Positions 1 to 8,996 of a DNA stretch of 39,677 nt are shown one piece after another (within the stretch, counting starts at the first letter, position 1; the number at the start of each line of letters is the position of its first letter). Location of the stretch: the NCBI GenBank assembly GCA_047921175.1, contig JBLRWQ010000024.1, positions 1-39,677 on the forward strand. Direction: 5' to 3'. The translations under genes and the position numbers were made by a program. The notes beneath the pieces were generated by a model. It was not told the origin of the DNA and did not search any database. It worked only from the letters and a program-made list of their open reading frames with translations. Source of the DNA: T1Sed10-7 sp047921175 (GTDB lineage: Bacteria > Actinomycetota > Nitriliruptoria > Nitriliruptorales > Nitriliruptoraceae).

Positions 1-103
1 CCGCGTCACGGACCGCCACCGCCTGCGCGATACCGGAGTCGTGCGGGGTCACCTGACGTGCCGCGTCACGAGCCGCCACCGCCTGCGCGATACCGGAGTC
101 GTG
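1..103. repeat. Two direct copies of a 43-bp unit, spaced 60 bp
   Basis: Bases 1-43 and 61-103 are identical at 41 of 43 positions (only bases 11-12, ga versus ag, differ). The 17-bp spacers are unrelated. The copies are in phase with the minus-strand gene and encode the HDSGIAQAVA... repeat, so this is an intragenic coding repeat. More copies may lie to the left of the window. Confidence 0.85.
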
Positions 104-325
104 GCCCGACAGCGCGAGCTCTTCCGTGGGTGTCGTCGGCCACACCGCGATCAGCAGCACGACCAGCGTTGCGAGGATGCCGAGGAGGATCAGACCACCG
201 AGCATCCTCGAGTCCCGACCACGGGGTCGCCGTACGTGCACACGCTCGAGGTCGATCCCGTGGAGGAAGTCGAGCGTGTGGTGCGTCCTCTCGGACGCAG
301 GGGTGCGATGCAGGGTGCGTGTCAT
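1..325 (-). CDS. Membrane-anchored protein with 20-residue tandem repeats (3' end outside window)
   Basis: The gene reads leftward from ATG at 325 and runs off the window edge after 108 codons. The start has a good ribosome binding site (AGGAG, 8 bases upstream). The first 40 residues are polar and Arg/His-rich. Residues about 42-62 are one strong membrane segment (LGGLILLGI...LLIAVW). After it the chain carries a repeat beginning HDSGIAQAVA at residues 75 and 95, period 20, so the repeats probably lie outside the membrane. The two visible copies differ by only one residue (AARDA versus AVRDA). I do not recognise the family. The topology (short cytosolic tail, one membrane span, repetitive exported part) would fit an envelope or sporulation/cell-wall associated protein, but that is a guess. 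The reading frame is supported by the start site, the membrane segment and the in-phase repeat. Confidence 0.6.
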   Translation of the reverse strand, partial: MTRTLHRTPASERTHHTLDFLHGIDLERVHVRRPRGRDSRMLGGLILLGILATLVVLLIAVWPTTPTEELALSGHDSGIAQAVAARDAARQVTPHDSGIAQAVAVRDA

Positions 326-616
326 CGCTGCTGCTCCTCGTGCAGCTCCCTCCAGAGCAGCTGGACGACCGGGGCGGCCGCCCGGGGAGACCCGCCGCGT
401 GACCGCGGGGCTCCCCCACCGCCCTCTGGCTGAGGACCGCCGCCGACCCCGGGGAGGGGCGCGACCGCGACGCGACGCTGATCCGTGAGGGGGTGGAGCC
501 AGATCTGGCCTCCCTCGTCCTCACCTCCATCGTTCCAGGCCGCCGGGCGAGCGCAAGGGGCCTACGGCCCGGCGGTGTCGCCGGGAGGTCTCGCGAGCCG
601 TCCAGCACGTGCCGCG
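326..616. other. Intergenic region between ctaB and the repeat protein
   Basis: There is no convincing gene here. It must hold the end of the ctaB transcript and probably the promoter of the minus-strand repeat-protein gene. I see one GC-rich hairpin (listed separately) and no clear -35/-10 pair. Confidence 0.5.
568..585 (-). terminator. Possible hairpin terminator after ctaB
   Basis: CCCGGCG / loop GTGT / CGCCGGG forms a perfect 7-bp stem 31 bases after the ctaB stop. There is no T-run, as is common for actinobacterial terminators, so this is a weak call. Confidence 0.35.
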
Positions 617-1600
617 CTACAACGCCGCGTCGACCGCGGCGGCGATGAAGATCAGCGCCAGCCACAGGGTCGAGAACCCGAACAGCCGCATCGCGGTGCG
701 TACGTCCACGGCGCGGCGCAGCTCATGGGCCAGCAGCAGCCAGATGGTGGTCAGCAGCACCGCCGGCACGATGAACAGCCAGCCGGCCTGCGCGCCGGCG
801 ATGTAGAGCAGCACGACGCTGAGCAGCAGGTAGCTGTACAGGAGGATCTGGCGGGTCGCCTCCTCGTTGCCGTGGGTGACCGGCAGCATCGGCAGCCCGG
901 CCGCGGCGTAGTCCTCCCGGTACTTCATCGCGAGCGCCCAGAAGTGCGGCGGCTGCCACCACAGCATGATCGCGAACAGCAGCCACGGCCGGGGGTCGGA
1001 GAGGTCCCCGCCGGTCACCGCCGCCCAGCCGGTCAGGACCGGGACGCAGCCGGCGATCCCGCCGATCACGACCCCCTGCGAGCTGCGCCGCTTCAGCCCG
1101 AGGGTGTAGACGAACACGTAGAACAGGATCGCACCGGTCGCCAGCGCGGCCGCGACCAGGTTCACGAACACCGTCAGCCAGGCGAACCCGGCCACCCCGA
1201 GCACCAGCCCGAGGATCAGGGCCCCCTGGGGCGCGATCTCATCGGTGGCCGTTGGGCGCGCCGCCGTCCGACGCATGCGCCGGTCGATGTCGCGGTCGAG
1301 GTGGTTGTTGAGTGCGTTGGCGCTACCCGCCGACAGCGTGCCACCGAGCAAGGTCGCCACCACCAGCCAGGTCGAGGGCCAGCCCTGTTCCGCCACGACC
1401 ATCGCGGGCACCGTCGTGACCAGCAGCAGCTCGATGATGCGTGGCTTGGTGACCAGCACGTAGCGCTTGACCGTGTCCAGCCGCCCGCCGCGGTCCTCGT
1501 ACCGGCCCTCGAGGTGCATCGGACCGACCGGCGCGTCCGGGTCGACCACCACCTCGGAGTCGGCGGCGGCGGAGGGATCCTGGGGTTCGGTGGTGCTCAC
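617..1600 (-). CDS. ctaB: Protoheme IX farnesyltransferase (heme O synthase)
   Basis: 327 residues. CtaB adds a farnesyl chain to heme B to give heme O, the precursor of heme A for the caa3 oxidase encoded next door; it is an integral membrane UbiA-family prenyltransferase. The family signature is visible as NALNNHLDRDIDRRMRRT (the first Asp-rich motif), and a second conserved loop carries LLWWQPPHFWALA and KYREDYAAAGLPMLP. There are about eight to nine hydrophobic segments. The start chosen is GTG at 1600, which overlaps the stop of the upstream small membrane gene as GTGA; the reading frame stays open further upstream but that extension looks non-coding. An ATG about 30 codons downstream (MHLEGRYEDRGG) is an alternative start that still keeps the whole enzyme. 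Confidence 0.93.
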   Translation of the reverse strand: MSTTEPQDPSAAADSEVVVDPDAPVGPMHLEGRYEDRGGRLDTVKRYVLVTKPRIIELLLVTTVPAMVVAEQGWPSTWLVVATLLGGTLSAGSANALNNHLDRDIDRRMRRTAARPTATDEIAPQGALILGLVLGVAGFAWLTVFVNLVAAALATGAILFYVFVYTLGLKRRSSQGVVIGGIAGCVPVLTGWAAVTGGDLSDPRPWLLFAIMLWWQPPHFWALAMKYREDYAAAGLPMLPVTHGNEEATRQILLYSYLLLSVVLLYIAGAQAGWLFIVPAVLLTTIWLLLAHELRRAVDVRTAMRLFGFSTLWLALIFIAAAVDAAL

Positions 1601-1884
1601 GCCACCACGTCCCGGCGATCCGTACGCCGACGGGCCGCCTCGCGCAGCTGCGCCCAGCCGAGCCCGAGCAGCAGCAGGCCGGCACCGATCGCCGTGAGGT
1701 ACAGCACCAGGTGCACGGCGACGAACGCCGCCGAGAAGCTGCCGACCTCCTGCAGCAGGTTGACGATGCGCGTCCCCCACAGCCACAGCTGGAAGACCCC
1801 CAGCGCGAGCAGCACGAGCGCACGCCGGTGGTGGGTCCGGGCCGGCAGCGTCACCGACGCGTCGGCCGAGGGCGAACGCAGCAC
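1597..1884 (-). CDS. Small two-helix membrane protein upstream of ctaB
   Basis: About 95 residues, from GTG at 1884 with GGAAGG upstream. There are two hydrophobic helices, roughly residues 22-42 (LVLLALGVFQLWLWGTRIVN) and 50-76 (FVAVHLVLYLTAIGAGLLLL), followed by an Arg-rich cytosolic tail (REAARRRTDRR). The stop overlaps the ctaB start by four bases, so it is probably translated together with CtaB. It could be an assembly or partner factor for heme O synthesis, by position only. I do not recognise a family. The start codon is the least certain part. Confidence 0.6.
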   Translation of the reverse strand: MLRSPSADASVTLPARTHHRRALVLLALGVFQLWLWGTRIVNLLQEVGSFSAAFVAVHLVLYLTAIGAGLLLLGLGWAQLREAARRRTDRRDVVA

Positions 1885-1977
1885 GATCCACGACCTTCCC
1901 GCGGGGCTGCTCAGGGTACGCAACACCACGGGTCGGCCACGACCCACCACGGGCACGGGCGGCCCCCCGTGCAGCGG

Positions 1978-1983
1978 TACCCT
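1978..1983 (+). promoter_or_regulatory. -10-like element TACCCT, possibly giving leaderless ctaA mRNA
   Basis: TACCCT fits the TANNNT form of a sigma-70 -10 box and ends 6 bases before the ctaA ATG at 1990. No Shine-Dalgarno sequence lies between them. Transcription starting about 7 bases after the box would begin at the ATG itself, which suggests a leaderless mRNA. Confidence 0.4.
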
Positions 1984-1989
1984 GCCGCC

Positions 1990-2988
1990 ATGGCCCTGCG
2001 CGACCGACTCCGTCACCCGTCCCGTCGTGCGTTGCGGGGCGCCGCCCTGGCGGCGCTGGTCGCGAACATGGTGATCGTGTTCACCGGCGGGATCGTCCGG
2101 GTGACCGGTTCGGGGCTCGGCTGCAGCGACTGGCCGACCTGCGACGGTACGAACATCACCCCGATCGCCGGCGGCGGTGGGCACGAGGCCTGGCAGGGCT
2201 ACGTCGAGTTCGGCAACCGCCTGCTCAGCGCCCCGGTCCTGCTCACCGCCGTGCTCGTGTGGTGGTTCGTGCGCCGCACCGGCCCGCACCCACCGATCGT
2301 CCGCGGCCTCGCGCTCCTGCTGCCGCTGGGGGTCCTCGGGCAGGTCGCTCTCGGCGGGGTGACCGTGCTGACCGGGCTGTCGCCGGTCACGGTCGCCGGG
2401 CACTTCCTCGCCTCGATGGTGCTGATCGCCGCCGCGGCCGGGGTCTACGAGCTGGTCCGGGAGCCCGACGGGGAGCCGCCCGCCGCCCGGGGCGTCCAGC
2501 GGGCGATGAGCGCCGTCCTGCTGGTGTCGTTCGTCGTGCTCGTGCTGGGGACGCTGGTCACCGGGACCGGACCGCATGGCGGCGACCTGAACGCCCCACG
2601 GTTCGGCTTCAACCTCAGGGTCATGGCGATCGCCCATGCGGACGCGGTCTGGCTCCTGCTCGGGCTGACCGCGGCGACGGTCGCGGTGACCTGGCGCAGT
2701 GGTCCCCCGCGCTTCCGTCGCACGCTCCGGCTGCTGCTCGTCGTGCAGCTCGCGCAGGGGGGCCTCGGCTACCTGCAGTACTGGCTCGGTGTGCCGCCGA
2801 CGTTGGTGTCGTTCCACATCCTCGGAGCCACGCTGATGTGGACGGTCGCGGTGCTGGCCTGGGCCAGAGCCCGCGACCATGCCTCCCTGGTCGGCACGGC
2901 TCCCGTCCCCACGGCGGCGGATGAGGCCCTCGACGAGCCGCACCCGGACGACGGCCGACCCACGAGCGGCGCCGCGCGGGTGCCGTGA
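1990..2988 (+). CDS. ctaA: Heme A synthase, CtaA/Cox15 family
   Basis: 332 residues. It oxidises the C8 methyl of heme O to a formyl group, giving heme A for cytochrome oxidase, and sits in the membrane with about eight helices in two four-helix halves. The first extracytoplasmic loop has GLGCSDWPTCDG with a cysteine pair (C45, C51), as in Gram-positive CtaA. The helix-2 motif reads EFGNR (E73, N76), where many family members have a His after the Glu. Later helices carry GHFLAS, IAHADAVW and SFHILGA, likely heme-ligand His residues. The polar tail after residue 295 is probably cytosolic. It is divergent from ctaB and overlaps the next gene by GTGA. Confidence 0.92.
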   Translation: MALRDRLRHPSRRALRGAALAALVANMVIVFTGGIVRVTGSGLGCSDWPTCDGTNITPIAGGGGHEAWQGYVEFGNRLLSAPVLLTAVLVWWFVRRTGPHPPIVRGLALLLPLGVLGQVALGGVTVLTGLSPVTVAGHFLASMVLIAAAAGVYELVREPDGEPPAARGVQRAMSAVLLVSFVVLVLGTLVTGTGPHGGDLNAPRFGFNLRVMAIAHADAVWLLLGLTAATVAVTWRSGPPRFRRTLRLLLVVQLAQGGLGYLQYWLGVPPTLVSFHILGATLMWTVAVLAWARARDHASLVGTAPVPTAADEALDEPHPDDGRPTSGAARVP

Positions 2989-3803
2989 GCACGGCCGCGC
3001 TGCGGGTGCTGGTGCTCGGGGACTCGACCGCGTTCACCGACGCCACCGGACCGCAGCTGCCGGACGCACCGCAGCTGTACCCGAACGTGCTGCGGCGCGA
3101 CCTGGAGCACCGCCTGGCACGGGACGTGGACCTGACCGTCGTCGCCTCCCCCGGCGCCACGGTGCGGGAGGCCTACCGGGCGGTCACCAAGGACCGGCAC
3201 GTGCAGTTCGACCTGCTCGCCCGTGCCGACGCGCTGGTGGTCGGCATCGGCAGCTTCGACCACGCCCCCGCCGGGGTCCCCCCGTCGGTCCAGGCGATCC
3301 TGCCCTACGTCCGTCCCCTACGGCTGCGGCGGCGCCTGCGCACCGGGCTGCATGCCGCCTACCCCCGCCTGGTGACGCTGCGGCGCGGGCACGGCTCGCG
3401 CACCCCCCGCTCGGAGTTCCTGCGCCTGTACGCCGACCTGCTCGACCACCTGCGCAGCGTGACCTGGGGCCGGGCTGCCGGGGTGGCGCTCGGGCCGACC
3501 AGCCACCGCAGCGACTACTACGGGCAGCGGCACCCCGGTCACGCGCGTGCCGAGGCGGCCCAGCTCGCCGTGGCCCGCCGGCACGGGTACGCCGCTGTGG
3601 CGGCCTGGCCGCTGGTGCTCGACCACGTGCACGACCTCAACCCCGACGGGATCCACTGGCCGGCACCGGTCCACGCGCGGGTCGGCCAGGCGCTTGCCCG
3701 GGCGCTCGCCCCGCAGGTGACCGGCGCGGCCCCGCCGACGGGGCTGCCGGACGCGGCTGCCCAGGCGCTCGCGGCGCTGGACGCGCAGACACTGCCCACC
3801 TGA
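2985..3803 (+). CDS. SGNH/GDSL-family acyl-enzyme, resembling diglucosylglycerate octanoyltransferase (OctT)
   Basis: 272 residues, GTG start overlapping the ctaA stop. It has the SGNH block I GDSTAF (Ser14) and a C-terminal block NPDGIHW (Asp221, His224), giving a Ser-Asp-His triad. No signal peptide is visible, so it is probably cytosolic. From memory, the middle (YPNVL, ILPYVRPLRLRRRLR, YYGQRHPGHARAEAA) and the C-terminal NPDGIHW...H layout resemble mycobacterial OctT, which acylates diglucosylglycerate in methylglucose lipopolysaccharide synthesis. No other gene of that pathway is in this window, so the substrate is unproven. Family call is firm; OctT is a lead only. Confidence 0.75.
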   Translation: MSTAALRVLVLGDSTAFTDATGPQLPDAPQLYPNVLRRDLEHRLARDVDLTVVASPGATVREAYRAVTKDRHVQFDLLARADALVVGIGSFDHAPAGVPPSVQAILPYVRPLRLRRRLRTGLHAAYPRLVTLRRGHGSRTPRSEFLRLYADLLDHLRSVTWGRAAGVALGPTSHRSDYYGQRHPGHARAEAAQLAVARRHGYAAVAAWPLVLDHVHDLNPDGIHWPAPVHARVGQALARALAPQVTGAAPPTGLPDAAAQALAALDAQTLPT

Positions 3804-3810
3804 TGAGCGT

Positions 3811-3846
3811 GGTGCCCGACCGCACGGCGCCGTGCAGCCGGGCACC
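3811..3846. terminator. Bidirectional hairpin terminator between convergent genes
   Basis: GGTGCCCG (3811-3818) pairs perfectly with CGGGCACC (3839-3846). Inside it, GCACGGC (3822-3828) pairs with GCCGTGC (3829-3835). The structure lies exactly between the convergent SGNH gene and the cupredoxin gene and can work for both strands. Confidence 0.65.
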
Positions 3847-3862
3847 GGTGGCCGCAGCCGGC

Positions 3863-4567
3863 TCAGCCCGCCGTCGCCACCGTGCCGATCCCGTTCATGT
3901 TGGGGTGGACGGCGCAGTAGAAGTACCAGTCCGAGGGCAGGTCGTCCCAGGTGAACTCCTCGGACACGAAGTAGTCGGTGACGATCCCGGTGACGACGGC
4001 CGAGCTGGCGAACTCCTCCTCGCCGATGCCGGGGTCGTCGACCGAGCCCTCGATCGAGGTGATGACGACGTTGTGGGGCACCCCCGCCTCGTCGTTCTGG
4101 AACACGAAGGACAGGAACTCCTCGTCCGGGTCCGGGACGACCTCCCAGGTGTCGGTGGTCACGCAGACATCGGCGTCGTCGTACAGGCAGAAGTCCTGCG
4201 AGTCCACCGCACCGATGACCGGCGCCGCCTCGGGGATGGAGAGCAGGGGCTCGACGTTGACCATGCGGTCGGCGTCGTCGATGCCGCCGATCACGCCGGC
4301 CGAGAGCAGTGCGCCGACGACCAGCGGCAGCGCCGCCGCGAACACGACCACGCCACGTCGCGGCGCGTCCAGCTTGTCCTGGTTGGCGGACAGACTGACG
4401 GTGAACAGGATGCCCGCCGCGGTCACCGCGGCCAGCATCAGGGCCCCGGACTTGGTGTTGAACAGCAGGATGGCGGCCACGGTGCCGACGAACCCACCGA
4501 CGGCGGCCAGCACCGCCAACGGCAGCACGATCGGCAGGATCACGCGGCTTCGGAAGTCGTCGTTCAC
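3863..4567 (-). CDS. Membrane-anchored cupredoxin at the end of the caa3 oxidase operon
   Basis: 234 residues, GTG start with GAGGGG upstream. The N-terminal half holds three hydrophobic helices (about residues 10-36, 40-60 and 72-94). The C-terminal half is a blue-copper (cupredoxin) domain with all four type I ligands visible: His165 (GVPHNVV), Cys218, His221 and Met224 (FYCAVHPNMNG). The domain should face outside, where it could pass electrons to the CuA site of CtaC, or carry copper for oxidase assembly; both are inference from position. It is last in the ctaC-D-E-F operon, and the genomic setting is much stronger than the sequence for this role. A plastocyanin-like electron carrier is the best short description. 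Confidence 0.82.
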   Translation of the reverse strand: MNDDFRSRVILPIVLPLAVLAAVGGFVGTVAAILLFNTKSGALMLAAVTAAGILFTVSLSANQDKLDAPRRGVVVFAAALPLVVGALLSAGVIGGIDDADRMVNVEPLLSIPEAAPVIGAVDSQDFCLYDDADVCVTTDTWEVVPDPDEEFLSFVFQNDEAGVPHNVVITSIEGSVDDPGIGEEEFASSAVVTGIVTDYFVSEEFTWDDLPSDWYFYCAVHPNMNGIGTVATAG

Positions 4568-4624
4568 GTCCGCCCCTCGAGGGTCACAGGCTCCGCCGGC
4601 GCTCCGGCGTGGTGGTCGGTCGGG

Positions 4625-4945
4625 TCAGAGCATCGGGGCGTGGTCGAACAGGGTGACCACGGTCATGATCGCGTACAGGACCAGGGCGAAGGCCAGGCCC
4701 GTGTACATCAGCCGGGAGTAGATCGGGGAGTCGAACCTCAGGTGCATGAACCACCCGGCGACGTACAGGAACTTCACGATCATCAGCACGATCAGGAGCG
4801 GGATCGCGATGACCCCGAAGTCGAAGAAGTAGGTCGAGACCTCGAGCGCGGTGAGCACCGCCAGCACCAGCGCGATGTGGACGTACTGGCGCGGGGTGGG
4901 GTGCGCGTGGCCGGTCTCGGTGTCGTGGGTCTCGGTGCTGCTCAT
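4625..4945 (-). CDS. ctaF: Cytochrome c oxidase subunit IV (COX4_pro type)
   Basis: 106 residues, ATG start with an excellent GGAGGAG site 8 bases upstream. It has a His-rich N-terminal tail (HDTETGHAHP) and three membrane helices. The family hallmark in helix 2-3, VKFLYVAGWFMHLRFD, is intact. This small subunit stabilises the caa3-type enzyme at the subunit I-III interface. It follows ctaE in the operon. Its type is the Bacillus/proteobacterial subunit IV, not the four-helix actinobacterial CtaF (compare the C-terminal extension of CtaD here). Confidence 0.9.
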   Translation of the reverse strand: MSSTETHDTETGHAHPTPRQYVHIALVLAVLTALEVSTYFFDFGVIAIPLLIVLMIVKFLYVAGWFMHLRFDSPIYSRLMYTGLAFALVLYAIMTVVTLFDHAPML

Positions 4946-4994
4946 CGGGTGGTCTCCTCCGCGGTGGGCGACCCGGGTGACGGCGGGGCCGCGG

Positions 4995-5588
4995 TCAGTC
5001 GAGGACCGCGAGCTCCGGGATCAGGTAGACGACGGTGAAGATGATCACCCAGACGATGTCGACGAAGTGCCAGTACAGCCCGATCATCTCGGTCTTGACG
5101 TGCTGGGTCGGCTTGATCTTGCCGGTGAGCGACAGGACGTACAGGCTGGAGAGGAGCAGGATGCCGACGAAGACGTGCAGGCCGTGGAAGCCGGTGGTGA
5201 CGTAGAACGCCGAGGAGAACGGCGAGGTGCCGAGCTCGAGCCCTTCCCGGTAGAACACGTTGAACTCGAACACCTGCCCGCCGAGGAAGACCGCCCCCTG
5301 CCCCACGGTGGCCAGCACCCACAGCCGCATCCGGCGCATGTCGCCCTTGGTGTGGGCGTGGTGGGCCAGCACCATCGTCAGCGAGCTCATCAGGAGCACG
5401 AACGAGCTGATCGAGGTGAAGGGGATGTCGTAGATCTCCACCCCGGGCCCACCGGCGGTGGTATCGAGGTAGAGCAGGTAGGCCGAGATCAGGGCCCCGA
5501 ACAGCAGGAACTCCGACCCCAGGAAGGTCCACATCGCCAGCTTGCGATGATCGATGTTCAGCGACGTCGTCGCCACGTCGGTCGCCAT
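4995..5588 (-). CDS. ctaE: Cytochrome c oxidase subunit III
   Basis: 197 residues, ATG start with GAGGAG 9 bases upstream. It is a short five-helix subunit III, as in other caa3 oxidases. Conserved features include WTFLGSEFLLFGALIS near the N-terminus, GQVFEFN in the middle, the TGFHGLHVFVG motif, and YWHFVDIVWVIIFT at the C-terminus. Subunit III carries no metal centre and protects subunit I from turnover damage. It lies between ctaD and ctaF in the same transcription unit. Confidence 0.95.
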   Translation of the reverse strand: MATDVATTSLNIDHRKLAMWTFLGSEFLLFGALISAYLLYLDTTAGGPGVEIYDIPFTSISSFVLLMSSLTMVLAHHAHTKGDMRRMRLWVLATVGQGAVFLGGQVFEFNVFYREGLELGTSPFSSAFYVTTGFHGLHVFVGILLLSSLYVLSLTGKIKPTQHVKTEMIGLYWHFVDIVWVIIFTVVYLIPELAVLD

Positions 5589-5659
5589 CAGGCTCGTCTC
5601 CTCGTGCGCCGCGCCCGCACCCGGGCGCCCGTCCCCATGGGGGGCAGGGATCGTCGCGG

Positions 5660-7585
<1,926 letters not shown>

Positions 7586-7638
7586 CGGCGTGTCTCCTGG
7601 CTGCCGGGACGCCGGATCCCGGCGTGGCACGGGGTGGG

Positions 7639-8733
7639 TCAGTCGAGGCTGAGCATGTACGCGACGAGCGCGTCGAGCTCGTCGTCGCTGAGGTCGAGGT
7701 TCGGCATGCCGATCCCGTTGACCTCGTACTGCATCGGCTTCAGCGAGTTCGGGTCGGCCAGCCACCGCCGGAGGTTCTCCGGTGTCAGGTCGTGGATGGC
7801 GCCGGCGAACTCCTCGCGGCTCATCAGGTGGGTCAGGTCGGGGCCCTGCCCGGGTGAGCGCGGGCCGTCCTCCCAGACCTGGTGGCAGGAGGCGCAGGCC
7901 AGCCGTCCGTCGCCGAGGTCGAGGAAGAGCTCACGGCCCTGCGCTTCGAGCGAGCCGTCGGCGGGGAGTGCCGCCGGGGTCGTCTGGGCCGCGACCCAGG
8001 CCTCGAAGTCGGCCTCCTCGTAGGCCTCCACCCGGATGCGCATGTTGACGTGGCTCAGCCCGCAGTACTCGGCGCACTGCCCGAGGTAGCGGCCGGGTTC
8101 GTCCGCCTGGATGTTGAGGAAGGTGGTCTGGCCCGGGATCAGGTCCTGCTTGCCGGCCAGGCGTGGGACCCAGAACGAGTGGATGACGCCGAGGTCGGGG
8201 GCACGCTGCAGGTCGGCGGCGGTCATCTCGAGCCGGACGGGCCGGTCGGTCGGGATCGCGAACTCGTTGGCGGTGTAGATGTCGTAGTCGGGGTAGTAGT
8301 ACTCGAACCACCACCGGTGGCCGATCACCTCGACGGTCAGCGCGCCCTCGGGCTCGTCCATGACCTCGAAGATGGTCTGGACGGTGGGGACCGCGATGAC
8401 CGCCAGGATCACGGCGGGGATCACGGTCCAGACGATCTCCGCGCGGGTGTTGCCGTGGATCTGCTGGGGCAGGGAGCCGTCGTCGTCCTTGCGGGTCCGG
8501 AACCGGACCATCGACACGATCAGCAGGCCCTGCACGAAGACGAAGACCCCGAGCGCGATCCAGGCCACCGGGATGATGAGGTCGTGTGGGATCTGGGCGT
8601 AGGGACCAGCCGGGTCGAGCGCGCTCTGCTCCGCGTCACCGCAGGCGGCCAGCACCAGTGCCGCGAGGCCCAGGACCGCGAGGGTGAGCGGGGTACGACG
8701 GCGGGTACGGCGCGCGTCTCGATGCTCGCGCAA
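7639..8733 (-). CDS. ctaC: Cytochrome c oxidase subunit II fused to cytochrome c (caa3 type)
   Basis: 364 residues. Subunit II accepts electrons and passes them through the binuclear CuA centre to subunit I. The N-terminus is a lipoprotein signal with lipobox LAAC (Cys31), followed by two membrane helices (about 50-76 and 100-120). The CuA ligands are complete: His185, Cys220, Glu222, Cys224, His228 and Met231 (GQCAEYCGLSHVNM). A C-terminal cytochrome c domain has CASCH (280-284) and a probable axial Met at 334 or 343. The start is TTG at 8733, chosen because CAGGAG lies 8 bases upstream and the signal peptide follows directly; the frame runs far upstream without another good site. It is the first gene of the oxidase operon. 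Confidence 0.95.
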   Translation of the reverse strand: MREHRDARRTRRRTPLTLAVLGLAALVLAACGDAEQSALDPAGPYAQIPHDLIIPVAWIALGVFVFVQGLLIVSMVRFRTRKDDDGSLPQQIHGNTRAEIVWTVIPAVILAVIAVPTVQTIFEVMDEPEGALTVEVIGHRWWFEYYYPDYDIYTANEFAIPTDRPVRLEMTAADLQRAPDLGVIHSFWVPRLAGKQDLIPGQTTFLNIQADEPGRYLGQCAEYCGLSHVNMRIRVEAYEEADFEAWVAAQTTPAALPADGSLEAQGRELFLDLGDGRLACASCHQVWEDGPRSPGQGPDLTHLMSREEFAGAIHDLTPENLRRWLADPNSLKPMQYEVNGIGMPNLDLSDDELDALVAYMLSLD

Positions 8734-8870
8734 CGGGTCGTCTCCTGGTCGGTCGGGGGTCCCGGCAGGACCCCGCAAGCGGCTCCGGTCCCGGTCGACC
8801 ACCTCGTCGTGTCGGCCGGGTGCTGACGCGTCCACCTGTGAGCCAACGGGTCCGAGGGAGCCCGGGCCTG

Positions 8871-8888
8871 GCGGTCTGGCGGTCTGGC
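8871..8888. repeat. Short tandem repeat GCGGTCTG x2 plus two bases
   Basis: GCGGTCTG occurs twice in tandem (8871-8878, 8879-8886), followed by GC. It lies in the leader/promoter region of ctaC. It could be a regulator site, but with two copies only it may be chance. Confidence 0.5.
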
Positions 8889-8922
8889 ACGACGGGCCGA
8901 GGACGACCCATCTCGGAGCGGG

Positions 8923-8953
8923 ATGGTAGCCGTTCGGCCGGGTCAGTACCCAA
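8923..8953 (-). promoter_or_regulatory. Weak promoter candidate for the ctaC operon
   Basis: On the minus strand, TTGGGT (8953-8948) is followed after 19 bases by TACCAT (8928-8923). The spacer is longer than ideal and the -35 is partial. Confidence 0.25.
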
Positions 8954-8996
8954 CCGACGGCCCTATGCCCACCGCCGGGGAGGCGCGACCAGGGCC

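Larger units (their letters stand above)
8734..8996. other. Intergenic region upstream of the caa3 operon
   Basis: 263 bases with no plausible gene. It should hold the promoter of ctaC and the end of the ABC-transporter transcript. It contains an 8-bp tandem repeat and a weak promoter candidate, both listed separately. Confidence 0.5.

Noticed and set aside
1..103. CRISPR-like repeat
   Set aside because: Only two copies, 43 bp with 17-bp spacers, in phase with a protein-coding frame; no cas genes.
66..665. Minus-strand frame of about 200 codons across 66-665
   Set aside because: Arg/Pro/Ser-rich with no pattern; another minus-strand frame (start 325) has a good start site, a membrane helix and in-phase repeats.
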